DNA from: Holophagales bacterium
GTDB lineage: Bacteria > Acidobacteriota > Thermoanaerobaculia > Multivoradales > Multivoraceae
DNA length: 64,000 nucleotides
Assembly (NCBI GenBank): GCA_009843505.1
Contig: VYDI01000031.1
Coordinates: 1 to 64,000, forward strand
Direction of reading: 5' to 3'
Part shown: positions 13,425-23,028 of the stretch, piece by piece
How the letters are laid out: the number at the start of each line of letters is the position of its first letter
Position numbering within the stretch: position 1 is the first letter of the stretch
Position numbers and translations under genes: made by a program
Notes under the pieces: generated by a model
Seen by the model: only the letters and a program-made list of their open reading frames with translations
What the model was told of the DNA's origin: nothing
Database searches by the model: none

Positions 13425-14144
13425 TCAGCTAGCGCGCATCGCCTCCAGCATCTCCGTCACCGCGGCGGGCATGCCGATCAGGACCGCTCGCGACACGATC
13501 GAGTGGCCGATGTTCAGTTCGCTGACGCCGGGAAGGGCGGCCACCCGGCCGACGTTGGCGACGGTCAGGCCGTGGCCGGCGTACACCTCCCGGCCCGCGG
13601 CGAGGCCGCGCTCGGCCGCCGCTTCGATCCTGGCGAACTCGGCGTCGGCGTCGCTGCCTGAGACGCGCGTGTAGGCGTCGGTGTTCAGCTCGAAGCCGGT
13701 GACGTCGTCCTGGTCGTCGAGCGCCGCGAGCTGTTCCAGGTCGGGATCGACGAAGACGGCGACACGAATCCCGGCCTCGACCAGGCGGCGGGAGGCGCGG
13801 CGCACCTGCTCGTCGCATCCGATCAGGTCGAGGCCCCCTTCGGTTGTCACCTCGTCGGGCCGCTCGGGCACCAGCGTCACCTGGTCCGGCTTCACTCGCT
13901 CCGCGAACTGGAGCATCGGCTCCTCCGCCGCGATCTCGAGGTTGAGCCGCCCCGTGACCGTCTCGCCGAGGTCGACGACGTCCTGGTCCTGAATGTGACG
14001 ACGGTCCTGGCGGAGATGCACGGTGATGCCGAAAGCGCCGGCTTCCTCGGCGAGCCGGGCCGCTTCCAGCGGGCTCGGGTAGCCGGCAAGTCGCGCCTGC
14101 CGCAGGGTCGCGACGTGGTCGACGTTGACGGAGAGGTGTGTCAT
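13425..14144 (-). CDS. pdxJ: pyridoxine 5'-phosphate synthase
   Basis: A 239-residue PdxJ, normal family length. Begins with the diagnostic LSVNVDHVATLRQAR and contains AGAFGITVHLRQDRRHIQ, NLEIAA, VTLVPERPDEVTTEGG and the C-terminal ELNIGHSIVSRAV. It condenses 1-deoxyxylulose 5-phosphate with 3-amino-2-oxopropyl phosphate to give pyridoxine 5'-phosphate in the DXP-dependent B6 pathway. It starts 9 bases after glmM. No Shine-Dalgarno; TAGGAT, which begins with the TAG stop of glmM, lies 6 bases before the ATG. Confidence 0.97.
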   Translation of the reverse strand: MTHLSVNVDHVATLRQARLAGYPSPLEAARLAEEAGAFGITVHLRQDRRHIQDQDVVDLGETVTGRLNLEIAAEEPMLQFAERVKPDQVTLVPERPDEVTTEGGLDLIGCDEQVRRASRRLVEAGIRVAVFVDPDLEQLAALDDQDDVTGFELNTDAYTRVSGSDADAEFARIEAAAERGLAAGREVYAGHGLTVANVGRVAALPGVSELNIGHSIVSRAVLIGMPAAVTEMLEAMRAS

Positions 14145-14150
14145 GGGTTG

Positions 14151-14156
14151 ATCCTA
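14151..14156 (-). promoter_or_regulatory. -10 box TAGGAT before pdxJ
   Basis: TAGGAT on the minus strand, overlapping the glmM stop codon, 6 bases before the pdxJ ATG. Suggests that pdxJ can also be transcribed separately as a leaderless message. Confidence 0.4.
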
Positions 14157-15542
14157 CGCGCCGAGTTCGGCTTCGAGGACGCTGGTGATGCTGCCGCAGA
14201 GTTCTTCGATGCGGTTCTGGTCGGGGCCTTCGATCATCACTCGCGCGAGGGCTTCGGTGCCGCTGTAGCGAAGCAGGACGCGGCCGGAGGTTCCGAGTTC
14301 GCGTTCGACGGACGCCACGGCTTCGCTCAGGCCGGGGACGCTCTCGAGCGGCTGCTTCTCGCGCACCTTGACGTTGCGCAGGGTCTGGGGGAAGCGCCGG
14401 AAGCCGGCGGCCAGGTCGGCAAGCGAACGGCCGGACGCGGCGACGATTGCCGCGACGGCGGCGGCGGTGAGCAGGCCGTCGCCGGTCGTGCCGAGCTCGA
14501 GATCGACCAGGTGACCGGACTGTTCGCCGCCGAGGCGGACGCCTTCGCGCCGCATGACCTCGACCACCTCGCGGTCGCCGACGCCGCAGCGGACCACGTC
14601 GACCTTCCCGACTTCGAGCGCCTTCTCCAGGCCCATGTTCGACATCGTCGTGGCGACGATGCGGCGGCCCGGGAGCTGGCCGCACGCGGCGAGATGCGTG
14701 GCCCAGACGTAGAGCAGGATGTCGCCGTCGCAGATACGCCCCTGGTCGTCGCAGAGCAGCGCGCGGTCGGCGTCACCGTCGAGGGCGACGCCGAGGTCGC
14801 TGCCCGTGGCACGGGTGAACGCCGCGATGCGCTCGGTGCAGGTCGAGCCGCAGTCGAGGTTGATGTTCCGGCCGTCCGGCTGATCGCAGGTGACGTCGCA
14901 GTTGGCGCCCAGACCGGTGAAGAACCGCTCGGCGTAGGGAGCGCCGGCGCCGTTCGCGGCGTCGACGGCGATCCGCAGGCCGGCCAGCGGCCGGTCCGCC
15001 GGCAGCGACGCCGTCAGGTGTTCCAGGTAGCGGTCCGCGAGTTCGGATTCGTCCTCGAGATCGCCGGGTGCGCGGATCGGAAGGTCGGCCTTCGGCCGGC
15101 GCTTTCTGGCCGCCTTCGGCGGCAGCCGGCGGGGACGCCGGCGCACCCAGTCTTCAATCCGGTCTTCGATCGCCTGTTCGACGGAGGGATCGACCTTGAA
15201 GCCGTCCGCGCCGATCAGCTTGACGCCGTTGTCCGTGTACGGGTTGTGACTGGCCGAGACGACGATGCCCCCGGCGGCGCCCAGCTCGGTCACGAGCCAG
15301 GCCACCGCGGGCGTGGGCACGACGCCGGCCGAGCGCACCTGGCAGCCCGCGGCGCGGATGGCCGCGGCGAGCCAGCCGGCGATCTCGGTGCGGCTGGCGC
15401 GGGTGTCGCCGCCGAGGATCAACGCCCCGTCGCCGCACAGCCTGGCGAACCAGTAGCCGACCGCCTGTACGGTCGGACGGTCGAGCGGCGTTGTGCCGAA
15501 GACGGCGCGCATGCCGTCCGTGCCGAACAGGTGTCGCGTCAA
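14154..15542 (-). CDS. glmM: phosphoglucosamine mutase GlmM with in-frame palindromic-repeat insertion
   Basis: A 462-residue alpha-D-phosphohexomutase converting glucosamine-6-P to glucosamine-1-P for UDP-GlcNAc, hence peptidoglycan and lipid A. Shows LFGTDGMRAVFG, active-site phosphoserine in VSASHNPYTDNGVK (about Ser98), metal site ALDGDADRA and phosphate loop RYSGTEALARVMIEG. The start is a TTG whose TTGA overlaps the TGA of cdaR by 4 bases; an in-frame reading further upstream has shadow codon use. Compared with E. coli GlmM (445 residues) there is an extra, very basic segment of about 22 residues after IEDWV (RRRPRRLPPKAARKRRPKAD), encoded exactly by the repeat at 15083-15150. Confidence 0.93.
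   Translation of the reverse strand: MTRHLFGTDGMRAVFGTTPLDRPTVQAVGYWFARLCGDGALILGGDTRASRTEIAGWLAAAIRAAGCQVRSAGVVPTPAVAWLVTELGAAGGIVVSASHNPYTDNGVKLIGADGFKVDPSVEQAIEDRIEDWVRRRPRRLPPKAARKRRPKADLPIRAPGDLEDESELADRYLEHLTASLPADRPLAGLRIAVDAANGAGAPYAERFFTGLGANCDVTCDQPDGRNINLDCGSTCTERIAAFTRATGSDLGVALDGDADRALLCDDQGRICDGDILLYVWATHLAACGQLPGRRIVATTMSNMGLEKALEVGKVDVVRCGVGDREVVEVMRREGVRLGGEQSGHLVDLELGTTGDGLLTAAAVAAIVAASGRSLADLAAGFRRFPQTLRNVKVREKQPLESVPGLSEAVASVERELGTSGRVLLRYSGTEALARVMIEGPDQNRIEELCGSITSVLEAELGA
15083..15150. repeat. palindromic repeat inside glmM
   Basis: Three hairpin modules: GTCGGCC-TTC-GGCCGGC, GCCGCC-TTC-GGCGGC, and GCCGGCG-GGGA-CGCCGGC, then the tail GCGCACCCAG. Highly similar to copies at 20399-20468, 22971-23028, 46811-46855 and 47961-48032. 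Here it lies in frame within glmM and adds a basic insertion without breaking the gene. Confidence 0.85.
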
Positions 15543-16285
15543 TTGCCCGCGCCGGAAGGCGGATTGCCCGTGCCGGAAGATAGGGGCTGCCGGGAGATCA
15601 TCGGCACGAACACGTCGACGATGGTCGGGAACTCGACCCGGACGTGTTCGCTGGCGAACCGCACCCGCACCTGCCTGGCGGTGAAGTCGAGCCCGCGGCC
15701 GGTGAGGTCGATCGGCCCGGCGAGCGCGTACTCCAGCTTGTTGATCTCGGAGCGTGCCCCCTGCACGGTGACGGAAACCGGCTCGATCCGGACGTTCTCG
15801 TCGTCGACGCTGATGCCGCCGATCGGCTCGCCGACCCAGTCGACCTGCACCGGCACCGCGACCGAGATCTCCTCGTCGACGTTCAGGACCAGGCGATCCG
15901 GCGTCACCGACACGACCTGGACCTGGTCGTCGGGCCGCACAACGTCCTCCGCGGCCAGCACGACCTCGACTTCCCGCGGGCCGCTGTAGGGGCCGGCATC
16001 GAACACGTTGTCGGGCAGGGGAACCTGGACCCGGACCTGATCGAGTTCCAGGGAGTCGATCAGCTCGTCGGTGCCGCGAATGCGGACCTGAACCGCTTCG
16101 GGCTCGATGCTCAGCACCGTCAGGCGCTCGTGGTCGGGGATCGTCAGCCGTCCCGCCACGTTCGTCTCGATGGGCGGCGTCGTGATCTCGCGCAGGCGCG
16201 GACAGAACGACGCGGGCAGCCAGATGCCGATCGCGATCACGACCGCGAGGGCGCGAGACGTCCACCGGTTGCCGTTCTCGCTCAT
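15539..16285 (-). CDS. cdaR: YbbR/CdaR-domain membrane-anchored regulator of diadenylate cyclase
   Basis: A 248-residue protein: N-terminal TM helix (ALAVVIAIGIWLPASF), then extracytoplasmic YbbR repeats (VSVTPDRLVLNVDEE and similar VxPxxVxV segments). In Firmicutes CdaR binds and controls CdaA, and genes are ordered cdaA-cdaR-glmM exactly as here. Start ATG 16285 overlaps the cdaA stop in ATGA; its own stop overlaps the glmM TTG start in TTGA. The repeats are divergent, so the name is by context plus YbbR architecture. It probably acts in the periplasm, signalling to CdaA through the membrane. Confidence 0.85.
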   Translation of the reverse strand: MSENGNRWTSRALAVVIAIGIWLPASFCPRLREITTPPIETNVAGRLTIPDHERLTVLSIEPEAVQVRIRGTDELIDSLELDQVRVQVPLPDNVFDAGPYSGPREVEVVLAAEDVVRPDDQVQVVSVTPDRLVLNVDEEISVAVPVQVDWVGEPIGGISVDDENVRIEPVSVTVQGARSEINKLEYALAGPIDLTGRGLDFTARQVRVRFASEHVRVEFPTIVDVFVPMISRQPLSSGTGNPPSGAGN

Positions 16286-17055
16286 CCCGAAGGCCTGCTC
16301 GTGCCGGGCGCCAGCAACAGTTCGAAGAGCTGGTTGCGCAACTCACGCAGCGTGAGGTCGCCAGTCAGGCGGCCCTCGTGCGCGATCGAGATCCTACCGC
16401 TCTCCTCCGAGACGACGACCACCACCGCGTCCGTCTCCTCGGTGATGCCGATCGCGGCCCGGTGCCGGGTGCCGAGTTCGAACTTCTCGGCCGGTTTCGT
16501 CTCAGGACGGCTCCGGACACTCTGTTCGATCGAAACACCGACGCTCGTCGTCAGCGGCAGAAAGCAGGCCGCGGCGGCGACGCGGTCCTTCTGGACGATC
16601 ACGGCGCCGTCGTGGAGCGGAGTGCCGCGGGCGAAGACCGTCAGTAGCAGGTCGTAGGAGATCTCCGCGTCGAGCACGATGCCGTTCTCAGCGTAGTCGC
16701 GCAGACCGTCGACCCGCTCGATCACGATCAGCGCGCCCAGCTTCCGGAGCGACAGGGCCTGCGCCGCGATCACGATCTCCCCGATTCCGGACTCGTCTGT
16801 CTGGTCGGTCGTCAGCCGCAGCAGTGGATTCCGGCCGACGCGGGCGAGCGCTCTCCGGATCTGGTTCTGGAACAGGACGACGATGACGACCGGCAGCGCC
16901 GGCAACAGGTAGTTCAGCGAGGCCTGGAGCGTGTCCAGGCGAAGCAGCGCCGCGATCCAAGCCGCTCCGGCCAGCACCAGGATGCCGACCAGGATGCGAA
17001 CGCCCCCGGTGCCGCGGATCAGGAGCAGAAGGTTGTAGACGACGAGGCCGACCAC
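16282..17055 (-). CDS. cdaA: diadenylate cyclase CdaA (c-di-AMP synthase)
   Basis: At least 257 residues: three N-terminal TM helices followed by a DAC domain with TPLHDGAVIV (DGA, about Asp149) and GTRHRAAIGI (RHR), the two motifs needed to join two ATP into c-di-AMP. The first canonical start downstream of ftsH is GTG 17055, but the frame upstream encodes LLGWRDLVDLL, which looks like the normal N-terminus of the family. The true start may therefore be a rare codon (for example CTG near 17100), or translation may begin inside the ftsH end. Followed by cdaR (4-base overlap) and glmM. C-di-AMP usually controls potassium and turgor. Confidence 0.92.
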   Translation of the reverse strand: MVGLVVYNLLLLIRGTGGVRILVGILVLAGAAWIAALLRLDTLQASLNYLLPALPVVIVVLFQNQIRRALARVGRNPLLRLTTDQTDESGIGEIVIAAQALSLRKLGALIVIERVDGLRDYAENGIVLDAEISYDLLLTVFARGTPLHDGAVIVQKDRVAAAACFLPLTTSVGVSIEQSVRSRPETKPAEKFELGTRHRAAIGITEETDAVVVVVSEESGRISIAHEGRLTGDLTLRELRNQLFELLLAPGTSRPSG

Positions 17056-17117
17056 CAGGAGGTCGACCAGATCCCTCCAACCCAGAAGTCCGAGCGGTTG
17101 CGCCAGATCCGCCGTCT

Positions 17118-19121
<2,004 letters not shown>

Positions 19122-19211
19122 GCTTCTGAGCGGGGCTTCACCTGCGGGGACAACGGTCCCGAAGCCCGCAGGATTCCGTAACCACTGTACGAGCGGGTGC
19201 CCGGAAGGTTG

Positions 19212-20258
19212 TCATTCCAGCCCACCGACTTCAAGGGATCCAATCCCTTGATTCTCCCGGGAATGTGGACGAAGCACGCGGAGCCGGTCGCGATTCTGTT
19301 CCCAACGCCAGCCGCCGCCGCAGTCGCAGCCGACGGACCGTCCGCTCGACCTCCGCCGGCCGAGCTGCCGCGCCAGCTCCCGGCGGGCGTTCCGCGTGGG
19401 TGGATAGGCCGCGCCCGCCAGCCGGTGCAGCCGGGCCAGCGCGGCCGGCCACAGCGACGGCGGCAGCCGCACGAGCGACTCGACCTCGACCTCGCAGGAC
19501 TGGTCGCCGGGACGCGGCGCCAGCGCCTCGTCGAGCAGCCGCCGCACGGTGGGCTCGGCCCGCCGGGCGGCCCGGGCCAGACGGACGAGGCGGTCGCCGA
19601 GATCGGGGGTCTCCGCCGCGAGGACCGGCAGCAGGCGGCGGCGGACGAAGTTGCGCCGCGGACCGGAGTCGCGGTTGGTCGGATCGTCGACGGGCTCGAC
19701 GCTGCTCCGGGCGGCGTAGGCCCTCAGGCTGCCGGGCTCCAGGTCCAGCAGCGGACGGAGCAGCGGCAATCCGAGCCGGTTGGAGACCTTCCGCATCGCG
19801 CCGAGACCGGCGGTGCCGCTGCCGAAGAGGATGCGAAGAAGAACCGTCTCGGCCTGGTCGAGGCGGTGATGAGCGGTCAGGACCGCCGCCGCCTGAAGCG
19901 AGCGGGCGGCCGCGGCGAGCAGCCGGTAGCGCTCGGCGCGGGCCCACTCCTCCAGGCTCCTGCCCGGCGCCAGGGGGCGCGCGACCTGGACCTGGAAGGG
20001 GACCCCGAGGCGCTCGGCGATGCGGCCCGCCGCCCGGGCCCGCTGAGCGGAGCCGTCGTCCAGCCGGTGGTCGACGTGGACGGCCACGGGCCTCCAGCCG
20101 AACCGCGGCGCGCCGACCCGCATGGCGCGCAGCAGCGCCGTCGAGTCGGGGCCGCCCGAGAAGGCGACGGCCAGCGGAGCGTCGCGGACCGCCCGGGCGA
20201 GCTCCGGGCGCCGGGAGAAGAAACCGGCCACGGCGGCGTCGACCGGTCGAACGGTCAT
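19212..20258 (-). CDS. tilS: tRNA(Ile)-lysidine synthase TilS
   Basis: A 348-residue protein. N-terminal PP-loop ATP pyrophosphatase motif AFSGGPDSTALL (about residue 33), LTAHHRLDQAETVLLRIL, RPLLDL and DPTNRDSGPRRNFVR, all diagnostic of TilS. It converts C34 of tRNA-Ile(CAU) to lysidine so that AUA is read as isoleucine. I use ATG 20258; the frame stays open into the adjacent tRNA gene, which produces a false PPPPPL extension. The C-terminal substrate-binding domain is shorter than in E. coli (432 residues). No Shine-Dalgarno seen. Confidence 0.93.
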   Translation of the reverse strand: MTVRPVDAAVAGFFSRRPELARAVRDAPLAVAFSGGPDSTALLRAMRVGAPRFGWRPVAVHVDHRLDDGSAQRARAAGRIAERLGVPFQVQVARPLAPGRSLEEWARAERYRLLAAAARSLQAAAVLTAHHRLDQAETVLLRILFGSGTAGLGAMRKVSNRLGLPLLRPLLDLEPGSLRAYAARSSVEPVDDPTNRDSGPRRNFVRRRLLPVLAAETPDLGDRLVRLARAARRAEPTVRRLLDEALAPRPGDQSCEVEVESLVRLPPSLWPAALARLHRLAGAAYPPTRNARRELARQLGRRRSSGRSVGCDCGGGWRWEQNRDRLRVLRPHSRENQGIGSLEVGGLE

Positions 20259-20291
20259 CGTCGCACCCCGGCAGCCCGCGGAAGCGTGAAG

Positions 20292-20368
20292 TGGTGGCGG
20301 TGGAGGGACTCGAACCCCCGACACAGCGGATATGAGCCGCTTGCTCTAACCGGCTGAGCTACACCGCC
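20292..20368 (-). tRNA. tRNA with CAU anticodon, probably elongator tRNA-Met
   Basis: A 77-nt cloverleaf with acceptor GGCGGTG/CACCGCC, encoded CCA (20292-20294), anticodon loop CTCATAT (anticodon CAT) on an AGCGG/CCGCT stem and a GGTTCGAGTCC T-arm. Not initiator-like (the 1-72 pair is G-C). Could instead be tRNA-Ile2, the substrate of TilS encoded next door; sequence alone does not settle it. Confidence 0.85.
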
Positions 20369-20398
20369 GGATCGACGCGGAACCCTACCGCGAAAGGA

Positions 20399-20468
20399 GC
20401 CGGCCTGGCGGCCGGCGCGTCTTCCGGCCGCCTTCGGCGGCAGCGGGTCAGAAGACCCGCGCACCGAC
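20399..20468. repeat. palindromic repeat, AGAA-loop subtype
   Basis: Modules: GCCGGCC-TGG-CGGCCGGC, GGCCGCC-TTC-GGCGGC, and GCGGGTC-AGAA-GACCCGC, then the tail GCGCACCGAC. The third hairpin differs from the GGGA subtype at 15083. It lies just 3' of the ArsR-type gene. Confidence 0.8.
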
Positions 20469-20498
20469 AGGCGCCCCGGCCCCACGAGCAAGACCCTG

Positions 20499-20891
20499 TC
20501 AGGGGCCGGGCTTGCGCAGCGAGTCCTGACAGCTCCGGAACTGACCGAAGAAGCTGCGCATCGACTCGGACAGCGCCTCGTCGTTCAACCGGTAGATCAC
20601 GTTCTGGCCGCGCCTCTGGTCGATCACCAGATCGGCTTCCTTGAGCACGGACAGATGGCGCGAGATGGTCGGCTGGGAGAGATCGAACTCGCCCACGATG
20701 TCGCCGACGCATCTCTGCTCGTCTTCCAACAGCCGGAGTATGTTCTGCCGGGTCGAGTCGGACAGCGCCTTGAAGACCTTCGTCATGTGACGGGAGCGCC
20801 GGTCGCGAGGCTCGAAGCCGCTCAGCGAGCCGCCCAGGCGTACAGGCCGATCGCCCATGCGTACGCGCGGATGTTCTGTCTTCTGGTCCAC
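20499..20891 (-). CDS. ArsR/SmtB-family transcriptional regulator
   Basis: A 130-residue protein with an ArsR winged helix: FKALSDSTRQNILRLLEDE, then CVGDIVGEFDLSQPTISRHLSVLKEA (recognition helix) and RRGQNVIYRL (wing). Only one cysteine (RCVGDI) sits where arsenic sensors have CVC, so metal sensing is doubtful. The GTG at 20891 has GGAG 10 bases upstream; ATG 20786 (MTKVFKALSD) is where most family members begin and would give 95 residues. A short palindrome at 20928-20938 upstream is a candidate self-operator. No metal or efflux gene is adjacent. Confidence 0.85.
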   Translation of the reverse strand: MDQKTEHPRVRMGDRPVRLGGSLSGFEPRDRRSRHMTKVFKALSDSTRQNILRLLEDEQRCVGDIVGEFDLSQPTISRHLSVLKEADLVIDQRRGQNVIYRLNDEALSESMRSFFGQFRSCQDSLRKPGP

Positions 20892-20927
20892 GATCAGGTA
20901 TCTCCAGGGAATGAAGAGAGTTAGCCA

Positions 20928-20938
20928 TTATGGCATAA
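20928..20938. promoter_or_regulatory. possible operator palindrome TTATGGCATAA
   Basis: An 11-bp near-perfect palindrome (TTATG-G-CATAA) in a locally AT-rich gap, 37 bases upstream of the ArsR-type GTG. Position and size fit an autoregulatory site; only one copy is seen, so this is tentative. Confidence 0.35.
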
Positions 20939-20958
20939 CTTCGGCCCGAAGTGGGGCT

Positions 20959-21648
20959 TCAGGCACTCGAAGTGAGCCGCGCCGGCATGAAGAGGCCCCT
21001 GCGACGGAGCTCCCGGCGCATCCGGCTGAGCACCGTGGCCACGGTTGCCGGCGCCAGCTGGACCACGCGCGCCGCCTCGCGGGAGTTCCATCCGTCGACC
21101 ACCATGCGCTCCGTGATCCAGATGTCGCGGCGGGCGGTGCAGCCGTGTCTCGCGACACACCAGCACTCTCGCCGGAACCGGCGACGGAGTTCCTGCGCGT
21201 AGAGGGCGTCGAGCGGACTCGAGGCCCGGCTCGGGACGTCGAAGCCGTCGACGTCGCCGGCAAGCGCATCGAGGGCATCGATGCTGAGTTCGACGGCCGG
21301 ACCGCGCTTGAGCGCCCGGCGGGCGCGCAACCAGTCGATCAGTGTGCTCCGGGCGACCCGGCGCAGGTAGGACAGGATGGTCGTTTCGGATCGTCCGCGG
21401 CAGCCACGCAACACTCTGCGATCGTTCTGAAGCAGGCGGACGTAGGTCTCCTGGATCACCTCGTCGAGGAGATCCCGGTTCAGGTACACGCCGTAGCTCC
21501 GCCCGAGGCCGGCGACGGTGCTCCGCAACATCGGGTCGACGCGCCGAACCAGGGATGCCCAATCCGCATCCCGGGCGACGCACTGGCGCCAGAGCACAGG
21601 GAAGTCGCGCGGGTCCTTGCTCTGCTGGTAGAAAGTCTGTGGGGTCAT
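20959..21648 (-). CDS. ECF-like RNA polymerase sigma factor
   Basis: A 229-residue protein with region 2 (DLLDEVIQETYVRLLQND, then TILSYLRRVARSTLIDWLRA) and a region 4-like helix-turn-helix at the C-terminus (WNSREAARVVQLAPATVATVLSRMRREL). An unusual Cys-rich segment (ECWCVARHGCTARRD) lies just before region 4. ATG 21648 is preceded by GGAGCGGAAG, a good ribosome site; the ATG 12 bases upstream at 21660 overlaps that site. No anti-sigma gene is adjacent. Targets unknown. Confidence 0.8.
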   Translation of the reverse strand: MTPQTFYQQSKDPRDFPVLWRQCVARDADWASLVRRVDPMLRSTVAGLGRSYGVYLNRDLLDEVIQETYVRLLQNDRRVLRGCRGRSETTILSYLRRVARSTLIDWLRARRALKRGPAVELSIDALDALAGDVDGFDVPSRASSPLDALYAQELRRRFRRECWCVARHGCTARRDIWITERMVVDGWNSREAARVVQLAPATVATVLSRMRRELRRRGLFMPARLTSSA

Positions 21649-21782
21649 CTTCCGCTCCATGCAAGTGGAGCGGAGGCGCCCGGGCCGGCCTAACCAGGGT
21701 TTGGCGAGGGCGGCGAAGAGTAACACTCTCCGCGGCTCAATTGGAGATTCGCGAGGCGCATCAGGCCGGCGCCCCCAGCGGT

Positions 21783-21938
21783 TTATCGCATCTTCTCTTC
21801 GACGAACTCGACGTGGCGGCGGATCTTCGGGTCGTACTTCTTCAGCTTCAGCTTCTCCTGGCTGAGCTTCTTGTTCTTCGTCGTCGTGTAGAAGTACCCG
21901 GTACCGGCACTCGATACGAGCTTGATCTTTTCTCTCAC
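21783..21938 (-). CDS. rpmG: 50S ribosomal protein L33
   Basis: A 51-residue protein from GTG 21938, with [20 protein letters not shown] followed by [17 protein letters not shown], plainly L33. GAGGTG lies about 6 bases before the start. No zinc-binding CxxC pairs, so it is the zinc-free form. It stands beside tRNA-Asp and tRNA-Val, a common arrangement for rpmG. Confidence 0.95.
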   Translation of the reverse strand: MREKIKLVSSAGTGYFYTTTKNKKLSQEKLKLKKYDPKIRRHVEFVEEKMR

Positions 21939-21987
21939 GTCGTCACCTCAACATGCGGTCCGGCGGCTTTGAGGGCTGGGAGCGGAA

Positions 21988-22064
21988 TGGCGGGGCCGAC
22001 GGGACTCGAACCCGCGACCTCCGGCGTGACAGGCCGGCATTCTAACCAGCTGAACTACGACCCC
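21988..22064 (-). tRNA. tRNA-Asp (GTC)
   Basis: A 77-nt cloverleaf. Acceptor GGGGTCG/CGGCCCC, CCA encoded (21988-21990), anticodon loop CTGTCAC on a CCGGC/GCCGG stem (anticodon GTC), T-arm GGGTTCGAGTCCC. Confidence 0.96.
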
Positions 22065-22139
22065 GTGGGTCCGTCTCCTCGTCTTTCTCCCTCGCTTGCT
22101 TCGTCCTGTTCCTGGTCGCGTTGTACTCCGGAACCTCCG

Positions 22140-22214
22140 TGGTGGGAGGTGGGGGATTCGAACCCGCGACCCCCTGCGTGTAAAGCAGGTGCTCTACCCC
22201 TGAGCTAACCTCCC
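22140..22214 (-). tRNA. tRNA-Val (TAC)
   Basis: A 75-nt cloverleaf with acceptor GGGAGGT/ACCTCCC, encoded CCA (22140-22142), anticodon loop TTTACAC on a CCTGC/GCAGG stem (anticodon TAC). The T-stem has one mismatch (GCGGG/CCCCC). Confidence 0.95.
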
Positions 22215-22362
22215 CGGCGGCGACCCTTCGGCCGTCCGGCGGACATCGCAGGCCGCGGGATCTTAGGGCAGGCGGAGGGCATCGTCAATGAACGCCCAGG
22301 CAGCCTCACTCCGTGGCACAATCGCGGCGGCAGAACCACCTTCCCCTGAGGAGTACTCACTC

Positions 22363-22962
22363 ATGCACGAAGTTCCCGATCTGGCCTACCCGTTCGACGC
22401 TCTCGAGCCCCACATCGACGCGCGGACGATGGAGATACACCACGACAAGCACCACGCGGCCTACGTGGCCAACTTGAACGGGGCGCTCGAAGGCCGCGAC
22501 GACCTCGCAGCGAGGAGCGTCGAGAACCTGCTCAGCAACTTCGACGAGGTGCCGGACTCCATCAAGGGCGCCGTGCGCAACCACGGCGGCGGCCACGCCA
22601 ACCACTCTCTGTTCTGGTCGGTCATGAGCCCGAACGGCGGCGGCGCGCCGAGCGGCGACCTGGCCACCGCCATCGACATCCGGTTCGGCAGCTTCGACCA
22701 GTTGAAGGAGCGCTTCGTCAGCGCCGCCATGGGCCAGTTCGGCAGCGGCTGGGGCTGGCTGGTGAGCGGCGACGACGGCTTGGCCGTGATCGCACGGCCC
22801 AACCAGGACTCACCGCTGATGGAAGGCCTGACGCCCCTGCTCGGAGTCGACGTGTGGGAGCACGCCTACTACCTGAACTACCAGAACCGGCGGCTGGACT
22901 ACCTGAACGCGTTCTGGAACGTGGTCGACTGGGACGCCGTGGCGGCGCGGTTCCGGGGATAG
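22363..22962 (+). CDS. superoxide dismutase, Mn/Fe family
   Basis: A 199-residue protein of standard length. Metal ligands are in [11 protein letters not shown] (first His), [12 protein letters not shown] (second His) and [13 protein letters not shown] (Asp and His). The Gly-rich GGGHANHS and GSGWGWLV signatures favour manganese but do not prove it. No signal peptide from the ATG at 22363, which has GAGGAG about 9 bases upstream; an upstream open frame from 22288 lacks this. Cytoplasmic superoxide removal. Convergent with the S41 protease gene; a palindromic repeat separates them. Confidence 0.95.
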   Translation: MHEVPDLAYPFDALEPHIDARTMEIHHDKHHAAYVANLNGALEGRDDLAARSVENLLSNFDEVPDSIKGAVRNHGGGHANHSLFWSVMSPNGGGAPSGDLATAIDIRFGSFDQLKERFVSAAMGQFGSGWGWLVSGDDGLAVIARPNQDSPLMEGLTPLLGVDVWEHAYYLNYQNRRLDYLNAFWNVVDWDAVAARFRG

Positions 22963-22970
22963 CAGGAAAG

Positions 22971-23028
22971 GTCGGCCTTCGGCCGGCGTCCTGTTGCCGC
23001 CTTCGGCGGCGGCGGGTCAGAACCCGAC
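22971..23028. repeat. palindromic repeat between sod and the S41 protease gene
   Basis: Modules: GTCGGCC-TTC-GGCCGGC, GCCGCC-TTC-GGCGGC and a short GCGGGT-CAGA-ACCCG hairpin. The GCGCACC tail is lost. It lies 3' of both convergent genes; the TGA of the protease gene falls inside the last hairpin. Confidence 0.8.

Noticed and set aside
15543-16346. Long N-terminal extension of GlmM
   Set aside because: The frame is open over cdaR but is Arg/Pro-rich shadow sequence; the TTG at 15542 gives the canonical LFGTDGMR start and a TTGA overlap.
20259-20324. N-terminal extension of TilS (PPPPPL)
   Set aside because: The extension is antisense-type read-through of the tRNA-Met gene at 20292-20368; ATG 20258 gives the normal TilS N-terminus.
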